From M3007 sp031425035 (GTDB lineage: Bacteria; Bacteroidota; Bacteroidia; Chitinophagales; Saprospiraceae), in the NCBI GenBank assembly GCA_031425035.1, contig JANPIN010000100.1, forward strand, positions 1-64,000: DNA of 64,000 nt, in the 5' to 3' direction. The translations under genes and the position numbers were made by a program. The notes beneath the pieces were generated by a model, which ran no database searches, had not been told where the DNA came from, and worked only from the letters and a program-made list of their open reading frames with translations. Position 1 is the stretch's first letter; every line of letters begins with the position of its first letter. Shown here in pieces: positions 16,936 through 25,499 of the stretch.

Positions 16936-18153
16936 ATGTTGAACATCATCCTATTCGATACCGATGCCCGGGAGCATCTTTTACCGCTTACGGCAACTCG
17001 ACCCACCGGCGAACTCCGCCTGGGTATACTCACGTTACGTGAGAAATGGGAGCGGCATCTGCGCGGTTCGGTGTCCTACATTACCCAGGAATATTTACAG
17101 CAAAAATTCCCAATCCATCTGGAGGAAGAGAACCTGATCATCAGCGGAAACATTGTGCCTGATGAGGCGCTTTGCCGGCGTTTGGAGCAGATTCAGGTAG
17201 GAGAAGCCCTACTGCGCGACGGCGAACTGGTGGCTGCCCGGCTCGGGGAAAGCCAGATTGAAAGACTGCTGGAAGACGATGAAATTGGCCAGCTGCACGG
17301 TACCGAGCTGGAAGTCGATTTTCCCCTGGTGCAATTGAATCACCTCTGGGATTTTACCCAACTAAATGCCGCCGCACTCGCTGCCGACTTCGCCCTGCTC
17401 ACCGCCGGACGGGCTTCGCAGACCATTTCCACCAGTAACCAAATAATCGGCCCTATTCAAAACCTGTTTGTCGAAGCCGGGGTAAAAATGGAGTGCTGCA
17501 TCCTCAACGTCAGCGCCGGGCCTATTTTTATCGGTAAAAATGCCGAAGTGATGGAAGGCAGTATGCTGCGTGGCCCGATTGCTATTGGCGAAGATGCGCT
17601 GGTGAAAATGGGCAGCAAAATATACGGACCCACCACCATTGGCCCCGGCTGCCGGGTAGGGGGAGAAGTGACCCGCTCGATCCTGCTGGCGAATTCCAAT
17701 AAAGGGCATGAAGGTTATCTGGGTGATGCGGTGCTCGGCGAATGGTGTAATTTGGGCGCCGATTCCAATAATTCCAACCTGAAGAATAACTACTCGGAGG
17801 TGAAACTCTGGGACTACGCCACCGAACGTTTCGAGAAGTCGGGGCAGCAGTTCATGGGTCTTGTAATGGGCGATCACGCCAAATGCGGTATCAACACCAT
17901 GTTCAATACCGGCACGGTGGTGGGCGCTTTTGCCAACGTATTCGGCGCCGGTTATCCCCGTAATTTCATCCCCGATTTTTCCTGGGGCGGCCCCGACAGC
18001 AGCTACCGGACCTATAAACTGGAAGAAGCTTTTACGACCGCAACGGCAGTCATGACCCGGCGGCAAGTGGAGTTTACGGAGCTGGATAAAGCGATTTTGC
18101 GCCAGTTGTTTGAACGCACGGCCAAGTTTCGAAACTGGGAAAAAGGGGCGTAA
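16936..18153 (+). CDS. GlmU-like protein with C-terminal left-handed beta-helix
   Basis: The product of about 405 residues from ATG 16936 belongs to the Bacteroidota GlmU-like family. The N-terminal part reads NIILFDTDAREHLLPLTATRP, then GELRLGILTLREKWERHL; the usual LxAGxGTRM signature loop of nucleotidyltransferases is absent. Residues ~180-370 are hexapeptide-type repeats (VSAGPIFIGKNAEVMEGS, IAIGEDALVKMGSKIYGP, TTIGPGCRVGGEV). The C-terminal tail is helical. It may acetylate a sugar amine, but catalytic activity at the N-terminus is doubtful. purM follows 42 bases downstream. Confidence 0.85.
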   Translation: MLNIILFDTDAREHLLPLTATRPTGELRLGILTLREKWERHLRGSVSYITQEYLQQKFPIHLEEENLIISGNIVPDEALCRRLEQIQVGEALLRDGELVAARLGESQIERLLEDDEIGQLHGTELEVDFPLVQLNHLWDFTQLNAAALAADFALLTAGRASQTISTSNQIIGPIQNLFVEAGVKMECCILNVSAGPIFIGKNAEVMEGSMLRGPIAIGEDALVKMGSKIYGPTTIGPGCRVGGEVTRSILLANSNKGHEGYLGDAVLGEWCNLGADSNNSNLKNNYSEVKLWDYATERFEKSGQQFMGLVMGDHAKCGINTMFNTGTVVGAFANVFGAGYPRNFIPDFSWGGPDSSYRTYKLEEAFTTATAVMTRRQVEFTELDKAILRQLFERTAKFRNWEKGA

Positions 18154-18195
18154 GGCTGCTTTTCCAAACCCTCTCACTTTCTCACCCTTTCAGGC

Positions 18196-19365
18196 ATGAG
18201 CCTCAAATACGACCTGCGCGGCGTTTCCGCTTCCAAAGATGAAGTACACTCGGCCATCCAGCACCTGGATAAAGGCTTGTATCCCAATGCTTTCTGTAAA
18301 ATTTTACCCGATCTGGCCGCCGGCAGCGCTAAATACTGCAACCTGCTGCACGCCGATACAGCCGGTACCAAAACCAGTCTGGCCTATGTCCACTGGCGTG
18401 AAACCGGCGACCTCTCGGTCTGGGCCGGCGTAGCGCAGGATGCCATTGTGATGAATCTCGACGATATGGCCTGCGTGGGCTGTACGGACAATATTGTGCT
18501 GAGCAGCACCATCGGGCGCAACAAAACGCGCATACCGGCTGAGGTCATTGCCGCCGTCATTCGCGGCACCTCCGATTTTATCGACAACATGCGCGCACAC
18601 GATATTCACCTCCACCTGGCCGGGGGCGAAACCGCCGACGTGGGCGATATTGTCCGCACCATCGACGTGGGTGTGACGGCCTATGCGCGCATGAAACGGA
18701 AGAACGTGCTGGTCAACCAGATCCGTCCCGGCGATGTGATCGTGGGACTGGCATCTTACGGGCAATCCACTTACGAAACCGAATACAACGGCGGTATGGG
18801 CAGCAATGGCCTGACTGCCGCGCGCCACGACGTGTTGTCTCATCGCTACGCCGAGCGGTACCCGGAAAGTTTCGATCCCAATTTGCCGAAAGAAGTCGTG
18901 TATACCGGTCAACACAGCGTGACGGATATGGTCCGGGTGGGCGACCGGGAAGTGAGTGTGGGCAAACTGATCCTCTCGCCGACCCGCACTTTTCTGCCGG
19001 TGCTTAAAGAAATGCTGGGTACCTACCGGAAAAAGATCCATGGACTGATCCACGTGACCGGCGGCGGGCAGACGAAAGTGCTGAAATTCGTAGAGAATGT
19101 CCATGTGGTGAAGGACAACCTTTTTGATTTACCGCCGTTGTTTCGCCTGATCCAGGAGAGTAGCCAGACCGACTGGCGCGAGATGTACCAGGTGTTCAAT
19201 ATGGGGCATCGCATGGAAATATACGTTAGCGCCAAACATGCGGAAGGACTGATGGCCATAGCGGAAAAATATGGAATTGATGCGCAGGTCATCGGCCGGG
19301 TGGAGCCCGCCAATGGCCAGCGGGTAACGGTAAAAAGTCCGTTCGGAACCTTTGATTATCAATAA
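18196..19365 (+). CDS. purM: Phosphoribosylformylglycinamidine cyclo-ligase (AIR synthase)
   Basis: The 389-residue protein shows AIR-synthase features: HADTAGTKTSLAYVHW near residue 52 (ATP/Mg site), NLDDMACVGCTDNIVLSSTIGRN split around residue 90, and HLAGGETADVGDIV near residue 140. LASYGQSTYETEYNGGMGSNG, IHVTGGGQTKVLKF and YQVFNMGHRMEI follow. It converts FGAM to AIR in purine synthesis. Its length is slightly above the ~345 of E. coli PurM, as in the Bacteroidota form. The C-terminus GVEP-like pattern is IGRVEPANGQRVTV. It heads a compact run of four genes. Confidence 0.93.
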   Translation: MSLKYDLRGVSASKDEVHSAIQHLDKGLYPNAFCKILPDLAAGSAKYCNLLHADTAGTKTSLAYVHWRETGDLSVWAGVAQDAIVMNLDDMACVGCTDNIVLSSTIGRNKTRIPAEVIAAVIRGTSDFIDNMRAHDIHLHLAGGETADVGDIVRTIDVGVTAYARMKRKNVLVNQIRPGDVIVGLASYGQSTYETEYNGGMGSNGLTAARHDVLSHRYAERYPESFDPNLPKEVVYTGQHSVTDMVRVGDREVSVGKLILSPTRTFLPVLKEMLGTYRKKIHGLIHVTGGGQTKVLKFVENVHVVKDNLFDLPPLFRLIQESSQTDWREMYQVFNMGHRMEIYVSAKHAEGLMAIAEKYGIDAQVIGRVEPANGQRVTVKSPFGTFDYQ

Positions 19366-19375
19366 TTTAATAGAT

Positions 19376-19747
19376 ATGGCTTCTCATTTTCTTGGTCTGC
19401 GGACAGTGCTTTACCCGGCTCCTGATCTGGCGGCTGCCAAAGACTGGTACACCCGGGCCCTCGGTTTTCCGCCCTATTTCGATCAGCCGTTTTACGTGGG
19501 TTTTAACGTTGGGGGCTACGAGCTGGGCCTCGATCCCGACGCGACGCCGGGCGAGAACGGTCAACAGATTTACTGGGGCGTAGAAAAAATAGCCCCCGCC
19601 TTGCAGCACCTGGAAAGTCTGGGCGCCGTAATCATCAGCGACGTACAGGACGTGGGCGACGGCATTTTAGTGGCCAGCCTGCGCGACCCCTTTGGAAACA
19701 CCGTAGGGGTGATTGAAAACCCACATTTTACCTTACCCAACCCTTAA
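19376..19747 (+). CDS. VOC family protein (small glyoxalase-like)
   Basis: The ~123-residue protein from ATG 19376 has FLGLRTVLYPAPDLAAAKDWYTRALGFPP, here split, a typical VOC first module; YVGFNVGGYELGLDP and the closing SLRDPFGNTVGVIENPHF. The last motif matches the glyoxalase/bleomycin-resistance family. An earlier in-frame ATG at 19352 overlaps the purM stop and is rejected. The substrate cannot be inferred. The gap to purM is 10 bases. Confidence 0.86.
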   Translation: MASHFLGLRTVLYPAPDLAAAKDWYTRALGFPPYFDQPFYVGFNVGGYELGLDPDATPGENGQQIYWGVEKIAPALQHLESLGAVIISDVQDVGDGILVASLRDPFGNTVGVIENPHFTLPNP

Positions 19748-19766
19748 TTCACTCTTTTACAACGTC

Positions 19767-20321
19767 ATGCAGTATTTATCCCGGTTCCTCTCTTTTGCCC
19801 TTGTGCTGGCCATTATTTCCTGTAAAAACACCCCCGCGCCAGTGGTTACGGATCGTACGGCGGAACTGGAGGCAGCGCTCATTGGTCTGGATACCCAGAT
19901 GACGGCGAAAAATGGTATGGTAGGTGATACTGCAAAAGCAGCCGCCTTTATCAAAACGGCGGAAGAATATGCGGCCCTGGTGGAGACAGCCAACCCGGAT
20001 AAATATGCCGACCTCCTTTTAAAGGCTGCGGGGGTAGCTAAAAGTGTCAATAAGCAGGACAAAGCGCTGGCCTTGTATACGACTATAGCGAACAAACTGC
20101 CGCAGCATCCTAAAGCGCCCATGGCCGCCTTCATGGAAGGATTTATTTATAATGAGATGCACGATACTTTAAATGCCCGCGTCCGGTACGAGGCCTTTTT
20201 GAAAAAATATCCGAACGATGGCCTGGCCAAAGACGCACGCATCGAACTGCAGAATCTCGGTAAATCGCCCGAACAACTGATCAAGGAATTCGAGGCGCTA
20301 AATAAAAACCGCCCTCAATAA
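19767..20321 (+). CDS. TPR-like lipoprotein
   Basis: The ~184-residue product starts MQYLSRFLSFALVLAIISC; Cys 19 is a lipobox Cys. The rest is helical, with a tandem TPR-like region: ALALYTTIANKLPQHPKAPMAAFMEGFIYNE, split here, and ARVRYEAFLKKYPNDGLAKDA. The final TPR-like repeat with the KYPNDGLA pattern recalls YbgF/BamD-type periplasmic helpers. The start at 19767 is chosen because 19713 adds 18 residues before the signal peptide. It precedes the synthetase-like gene by 2 bases. Confidence 0.75.
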   Translation: MQYLSRFLSFALVLAIISCKNTPAPVVTDRTAELEAALIGLDTQMTAKNGMVGDTAKAAAFIKTAEEYAALVETANPDKYADLLLKAAGVAKSVNKQDKALALYTTIANKLPQHPKAPMAAFMEGFIYNEMHDTLNARVRYEAFLKKYPNDGLAKDARIELQNLGKSPEQLIKEFEALNKNRPQ

Positions 20322-20323
20322 AC

Positions 20324-21184
20324 ATGTGGGCCGCCGACTTTCTGGCCTTTGCCCGTAGTATGCCTCCGGACGCCCGTCTTCGGCTGGCGCCAACGCCTTC
20401 CGGTTATTTACACCTGGGTAATGCCCTCAATTTTACGCTGAACTGGCTCGCCGCCCGGGTACAGCCCGGCCCCAAATTGCTGCTGCGCATCGATGATCTG
20501 GACGCCGACCGCAAACGCCAGGCTTACGTGAGCGATGTATTTGAATCGCTGCACTGGCTCGGTCTGGACTGGGACGAAGGGCCGATGAATCCCACAGATT
20601 TTGAAGACAACTGGTCGCAGCACCGGCGTATGGACTTGTATAAGCAGGCTTTGCAGGAACTCAGAGCAACCGGTTTTTTATACGCCTGCGCCAAATCGCG
20701 GCAGGATTTAGCGCCTTTTGGCGGTGCTTACCCCTTAGAATTTCGTAATCAAAAGATCGATCTGGATGCGCCGGATGTTGCCTGGCGCGTAGTTACACCA
20801 CCCGGTTTTGCCTTACCCGATTTTATCGTACGCCGGCGGGATGGTCTGCCTGCTTACCAGCTGGCCAGCCTGGTCGATGATCGGCATTTCGGTATTTCCC
20901 ACATTATCCGGGGCGCTGACCTGGCCACTTCGACGGCTGCTCAACAGTGGTTGGCTCAGCAGTTGGGCTGGACGGAATTTTCAAATATACATTTCCTGCA
21001 TCACCCTTTACTGACCGACGAACAGGGACAAAAGCTCTCCAAATCGGCTGGGTCAGCTTCTTTACAGGCCTTGCGGGAAACGGCAGGGCAGGAACAGGTA
21101 TTTCAGCAACTGGGTGCGCTGTTTGGCGAAGCAAGTATAAAATCAGCCGGGGAAATGCTGGCGCTGCTTCGGTCTGTGCTGTAA
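20324..21184 (+). CDS. Glutamyl-tRNA synthetase-like protein (GluQRS type)
   Basis: The 286-residue protein is a class I synthetase catalytic core without an anticodon-binding domain. It has RLAPTPSGYLHLGNALNF (HIGH-type motif), LLLRIDDLDADR, FIVRRRDGLPAYQLASLVDD, IRGADLATSTAAQQWL and KLSKSAGS (KMSKS-type). Order and length fit GluQRS, which glutamylates queuosine in tRNA-Asp. The CxC...C zinc motif expected after YxC is mostly lost (YACAKSRQDL). The start is ATG 20324, 2 bases after the lipoprotein stop. It converges with the SH3 lipoprotein; a large palindrome lies between them. Confidence 0.8.
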   Translation: MWAADFLAFARSMPPDARLRLAPTPSGYLHLGNALNFTLNWLAARVQPGPKLLLRIDDLDADRKRQAYVSDVFESLHWLGLDWDEGPMNPTDFEDNWSQHRRMDLYKQALQELRATGFLYACAKSRQDLAPFGGAYPLEFRNQKIDLDAPDVAWRVVTPPGFALPDFIVRRRDGLPAYQLASLVDDRHFGISHIIRGADLATSTAAQQWLAQQLGWTEFSNIHFLHHPLLTDEQGQKLSKSAGSASLQALRETAGQEQVFQQLGALFGEASIKSAGEMLALLRSVL

Positions 21185-21209
21185 AAAATAAACCAATAGG
21201 TAATCAAGC

Positions 21210-21323
21210 ACCCTTAGAAGGATGGTAACGCGGATGTAACGGGTTTAGCTGATTTTCACGGATTATTAAATCCGTGAAAATCCGTAGTATCCGTAAAATC
21301 CGCGTTACCATCCTTCTAAGGGT
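21210..21323. repeat. 114-bp nested palindrome (possible MITE-like or bidirectional terminator element)
   Basis: Perfect 26-bp outer arms (21210-21235 and 21298-21323, beginning ACCCTTAGAAGG and ending CCTTCTAAGGGT) enclose a second perfect 14-bp inverted repeat (21251-21264 and 21269-21282) with a 4-base loop. The words GATTTTCACGGATT and ATCCGCGTTACC look like a mobile palindromic repeat rather than a plain terminator. It lies between convergent genes. Confidence 0.85.
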
Positions 21324-21364
21324 CAAAATCCAGGATGACTCCTGTTTAGTGAGGCAGAATTTGC

Positions 21365-22567
21365 CTAATAGGCCATTTCTTCATTGTATTTCTGCTGCAG
21401 CTCTTCCACTTTCTTCGTCCTTTTTCCTCCTTCGGTAGTAACCAGGTCGGAGAATTCTTTTACCCGTTTAGCGATGGCGGTACCGGCGTATTTCTGCTGT
21501 ACATATTTCCACATGTCCGCAAATTCCGGGTTGACCTCGCCCCCCTCACCAGTAAATACCGGTGTATTATCGGCGCCGTTGGTCAAGGCATGCCGTAGCC
21601 AGCGCTGCGATTCCATCGTTTCCTCATGACGCACAAAATAGGGGTGATCCAGGTTGAATTTTTCCCAGAAGGCAGCGCGGTCGGCAATTTCCGGCATGGG
21701 AAGGGCAAAACCGCCATCATCCATGGCATTATCCATATTTTCCATGGCGTTTTGCAGGAGATAGCTTTTCATGGGTGGCGTTACTTTATCGGCAAAGAAA
21801 TCCGATAGCTTTTTCCAGTCGACCACCGGGAAAACCATGCCTTCACCAGTGGACAGTGCAAAGCCATTTTCGTGTATGCTTTTGGTGACCGGGTTTTTAT
21901 TCGGGTTGAAAGTGCCGGCCGCAATGGACTGGTAGTCTTCATCCGCCCACTTGACTTTTTCCGTGAGTTTATAAAACTCGCCCTCCATTTCCATCCGGGA
22001 TAAAAAGTGTTCGAGGATCAAAAAGGCGGCATCGGCCGTAGTGCCTTTAGTACCGGCAAAATTACTCTGCACGAAATTCCAGGCTTGTTTGCCGCTATCT
22101 AACTTTTTGGTATCCAATGCTTTGAGCTGCATGGACAACTGCGTCAATTTGCCCAGGTCGGGACTGGTTGCCCGCGGCCCGCTGTACACGCGTTGCAAAG
22201 CGCCGCCATAAGCCCAGCCCGTACGTTGCTCCGGCGTCGTGGATACGACCTTATAATAAGGCTCTTCCCATTGAATGCCGCGCAGGGTAGCTTTTTCCTT
22301 ATTGGGGCTGATTTCCCCGGTGCTCTCTACAAAATCGCCTTCTTTCAACTGTGTAATGACCTGGCCGGCTTTATTGGGCTGGTCCCGTAGATTGAGGTTA
22401 TCAACCGTCGTTGTATAGAGGTGCATTTCCGGTTTTGCCGAAGGTGGCGGGACCGCATCCGCGATCGGCGGGGGAGTGGGAGAGGCGCCGGGCTGCGGAC
22501 TATTACTACAGGCAGATCCAAACAGCATCAAACCGGCTGCCAGGGATAAAACGCTTGCATTTTTCAT
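21365..22567 (-). CDS. SH3-like domain lipoprotein
   Basis: The 400-residue protein starts with a lipoprotein signal (LAAGLMLFGSAC, lipobox Cys near residue 20) and a Pro-rich linker. The segment at about residues 50-130 (VDNLNLRDQPNKAGQVITQL and TGWAYGGAL) fits a bacterial SH3 (SH3b) domain. The remaining ~270 residues are soluble and helical, with several Trp residues, and show no known family. SH3b domains often bind cell-wall or surface ligands, so an envelope role is inferred. It is convergent with gluQ. It is transcribed in the same direction as nuoN but separated by 61 bases. Confidence 0.75.
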   Translation of the reverse strand: MKNASVLSLAAGLMLFGSACSNSPQPGASPTPPPIADAVPPPSAKPEMHLYTTTVDNLNLRDQPNKAGQVITQLKEGDFVESTGEISPNKEKATLRGIQWEEPYYKVVSTTPEQRTGWAYGGALQRVYSGPRATSPDLGKLTQLSMQLKALDTKKLDSGKQAWNFVQSNFAGTKGTTADAAFLILEHFLSRMEMEGEFYKLTEKVKWADEDYQSIAAGTFNPNKNPVTKSIHENGFALSTGEGMVFPVVDWKKLSDFFADKVTPPMKSYLLQNAMENMDNAMDDGGFALPMPEIADRAAFWEKFNLDHPYFVRHEETMESQRWLRHALTNGADNTPVFTGEGGEVNPEFADMWKYVQQKYAGTAIAKRVKEFSDLVTTEGGKRTKKVEELQQKYNEEMAY

Positions 22568-22628
22568 AGTATAACTGGTTAGAGCTTGGTCGAGAGGTAT
22601 TTAAAAGGCAAGGCTAAAAATACAATTC

Positions 22629-24020
22629 CTAGATCATACTGTACACGCTGCCGGGCATCAAAGTAAGCAGGGCAATCAGGACCACCCCGGCGATCACTAC
22701 CCAGCGCACGGCCATCGGGACCGGTACGGGCAGGGTGCTGTCTTCCCGGGAAAAATACATGGCGATAATGACCTTGAAGTAATAAAAGATGGAAATAGCA
22801 GAATTGATAACGGCAATTACGACCAGCCAGGGATACTTGCCAAAAGCGGCCGTAAACAGGAAATATTTGCCAAAAAAGCCCGCTGTCGGTGGTATGCCGG
22901 CCAAAGAAAGCATGGAAATCGCCATCACCAGCGCCAAAAACGGCTGACGTTTACCGAGTCCCTTAAACGCTTCAAAAGACCCGTCTCCGGTCGGTTCGGA
23001 TACGGCCATATAACAGCCAAAAGCACAAATCGTGGCGATGGAATACGTCAGGGTGTACAGCAAAATGGCGCCGGCACTACCCGCCTGACCAATCGACAGG
23101 ATCGCCAGCAGTAAATAACCGGCGTGCGAAATGGACGAGTAGGCCATCATGCGTTTGAAATTCGTCTGGAAAATGGCGGTCACATTGGCCAGCGTCATCG
23201 TCAGGGCGGCCAGCACCGCTACGGCGACGCTCCAGAAAGATTCCGCGCCGGCAAAAGCCGTGGAAAACAAACGGTAAAAAGCCGCGAAAGCAGCAGTTTT
23301 GACCACCGTAGCCATGAAAGCCGTCACCAGATTGGGACTGCCGGTGTACACATCCGGCGCCCAGAAATGGAACGGTACAGCCGACACTTTAAAGCCTAAG
23401 CCAATCAGGATCAACAGAATACCCATGTGCAGCATCCCGGCGGAATGCCTGCCGTCATTAATCGCTGTTGCAATGGCCTGCAAATCAAAGCTGGCCGTTG
23501 CACCGTAGATGAGGGCCATACCGAACAGCAAAAAGCCCGTAGCGAAGGAACCCATCAGGAAATATTTCAGGGCCGCTTCATTCGACGACAGATCGTCGCG
23601 GCGGCTGCCAGCCAGCACGTACAAAGGAATGCTCAGGATTTCAATACCGAGGAACAGCATCACCAGATTGGTAAAAGACGCCAGGCATAAAGCACCGCAG
23701 AGACTGAACAGCAGGAGTGCGTAGTTGTCGCCCAGCGTATCGTTCAGGCCGCGAAATCCCCAGTTGCTCAATCCAAAAACCAGCACGGTAGACACCAGCA
23801 CAACTGCTGAAAAAGCGAGCGCATAGGCATCGAACTGAAACATGGAAGCATAGTGGAAATTCCAGCCGGAGCTGCGACCCTGTGCCGCTTCGAGCAGGGT
23901 GACGCCCAGTGCAGCGAGCGTACCAACCATGACAATCGGTTGCAGCATGGACCGCCGTTGGGACAATCCCGCAAAAAGAGCGAGCAGGGCAGTGGCAAAA
24001 AGTATAAGTAGAGCGTTCAT
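22629..24020 (-). CDS. nuoN: NADH-quinone oxidoreductase subunit N
   Basis: The 463-residue antiporter-like subunit of complex I is built of about 14 transmembrane helices. It has SRRDDLSSNEAALKYFLMG near residue 140, KVSAVPFHFWAPDVYTGSPN near residue 210, and MMAYSSISHAGYLL near residue 300, the conserved lysine/histidine proton path of the NuoL/M/N family. It couples quinone reduction to proton pumping. It is the last nuo gene, 33 bases after nuoM. No terminator is evident before the SH3 lipoprotein. Confidence 0.95.
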   Translation of the reverse strand: MNALLILFATALLALFAGLSQRRSMLQPIVMVGTLAALGVTLLEAAQGRSSGWNFHYASMFQFDAYALAFSAVVLVSTVLVFGLSNWGFRGLNDTLGDNYALLLFSLCGALCLASFTNLVMLFLGIEILSIPLYVLAGSRRDDLSSNEAALKYFLMGSFATGFLLFGMALIYGATASFDLQAIATAINDGRHSAGMLHMGILLILIGLGFKVSAVPFHFWAPDVYTGSPNLVTAFMATVVKTAAFAAFYRLFSTAFAGAESFWSVAVAVLAALTMTLANVTAIFQTNFKRMMAYSSISHAGYLLLAILSIGQAGSAGAILLYTLTYSIATICAFGCYMAVSEPTGDGSFEAFKGLGKRQPFLALVMAISMLSLAGIPPTAGFFGKYFLFTAAFGKYPWLVVIAVINSAISIFYYFKVIIAMYFSREDSTLPVPVPMAVRWVVIAGVVLIALLTLMPGSVYSMI

Positions 24021-24053
24021 GTATTTTTCGCAAAAATGGCTTCAAGATAAAAT

Positions 24054-25499
24054 TTACAACTGCACCGCTCCCAAAATCCGGTCAACACTACCATCGGTCA
24101 GGTTCAATATAGCCTGCGGGAAAAAGCCCAGCACCAGCACCAGCACGGCCACCGTACCCAGTACCACGCCTTCACGGGTCGTAACGTCGACAAAATTTGC
24201 CGTTTCAGTATTGGTCTCGCCAAACATAACCAGCCCATAAGCGCGCAGCATATACACCGCGCCGAAGATGATGGTCAGACCGGCCACTGCGCCCATCCAG
24301 AAATTATAATTCCATACGCCATTGAGCAGTAAGAACTCACCGACAAACCCATTGGTCAGGGGAACCGCCACTGCGCCGAGCATGATGATCATAAATAAGG
24401 TGGCGAACTTCGGGGCCGACTTGGCAATGCCACCCAGATCGGCCAGCGACCGGGTACCCAAACGGCGCTCGATCAGATCCGCTACGTAGAACAGACCGAC
24501 CACGTTAATACCGTGATTGAGCATCTGGATCAGGCTACCCTGCATGCCGGTTTTGTTCCAGACCAGTACGCCGGCTGCGATCAGACCAACGTGGGCAATC
24601 GACGAATAAGCCAGCAATCGTTTTAAATCACTTTGTTTGACGGCAATAATGCTCGCATACACGATCCCGATGACCGCCAGGCTGATGAAGATGGACGACC
24701 AGGCGCCCCAGGCTTCGGGCGAAAGCGGCACCATCCAGCGGATGAGACCGTAAATACCCATTTTCAGCATAATACCGGCCAGCAGCATCGTACCGCCGGT
24801 TGGAGCGGTCGTATACGTGTCCGGCTGCCAGGTATGGAAGGGGAAAATGGGCGCCTTGACCGCGAAAGCCAGGAAAAAACCCAGCATTACCCACCAGGCC
24901 GCTTCGGGAGCAAGCTGCACCGCCACCAGATCGGTCCAGGCGAAGGAATGCGTCCCCGGCGTCTGGAGATACACGTACAGCAGTGACAGCAGCATGAACA
25001 GCGAGCCGATGAACGTGTAAATGAAGAATTTCAACGTCACCCGAATCCGGTCCTGTCCGCCCCAAATGGCGCATATAAAATAGATGGGGATCAGCGCCAG
25101 TTCGTAGAAAATGTAAAACAGCAGGCCATCCGTGGCCAGAAACACACCGTTGAGCGCGCCCACCATCAGGAGTAACAGACCGTAGTAGCGCGGCTCGTTG
25201 TCATAGGTACGGCTGAAACTGCTGAGTACGATCAAGGGCGCTAACAGATTGGTTAACAGCACTAAAAGTGCCGTCATACCATCCATGCCGAGCGCAAAAT
25301 TGATGCCCGCAGCCGGTACCCAGGGCAGCGTGAAGCTGCAATTGGACACCGAATTGTAGTCCCAGGTCAACAGACAAAAGCCGGTGACCGCCAGGTTGCC
25401 AAGCGTTATGGCCAGCGCGCCGTTACGTACGGCGGCTCCGCGCAGCAGGAAAGCCAGTAGCGATCCGATAAAAGGTAAGAGTATGAAAAGTAAAGACAT
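24054..25499 (-). CDS. nuoM: NADH-quinone oxidoreductase subunit M
   Basis: The 481-residue antiporter-like subunit carries FYELALIPIYFICAIWGG near residue 130 (conserved Glu of transmembrane helix 5), VKAPIFPFHTWQPDTYTTAP near residue 230 (conserved Lys) and LLAYSSIAHVGLIAAG near residue 315. These are the NuoM proton-channel residues. Its ATG shares a base with the stop of the upstream glycosyltransferase (TAATG at 25497-25501), so translation of the two is probably coupled. Confidence 0.96.
   Translation of the reverse strand: MSLLFILLPFIGSLLAFLLRGAAVRNGALAITLGNLAVTGFCLLTWDYNSVSNCSFTLPWVPAAGINFALGMDGMTALLVLLTNLLAPLIVLSSFSRTYDNEPRYYGLLLLMVGALNGVFLATDGLLFYIFYELALIPIYFICAIWGGQDRIRVTLKFFIYTFIGSLFMLLSLLYVYLQTPGTHSFAWTDLVAVQLAPEAAWWVMLGFFLAFAVKAPIFPFHTWQPDTYTTAPTGGTMLLAGIMLKMGIYGLIRWMVPLSPEAWGAWSSIFISLAVIGIVYASIIAVKQSDLKRLLAYSSIAHVGLIAAGVLVWNKTGMQGSLIQMLNHGINVVGLFYVADLIERRLGTRSLADLGGIAKSAPKFATLFMIIMLGAVAVPLTNGFVGEFLLLNGVWNYNFWMGAVAGLTIIFGAVYMLRAYGLVMFGETNTETANFVDVTTREGVVLGTVAVLVLVLGFFPQAILNLTDGSVDRILGAVQL

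Noticed and set aside
17362..19104. Minus-strand open frames of about 270 codons each
   Set aside because: They lie opposite the GlmU-like gene and purM, which have clear families.
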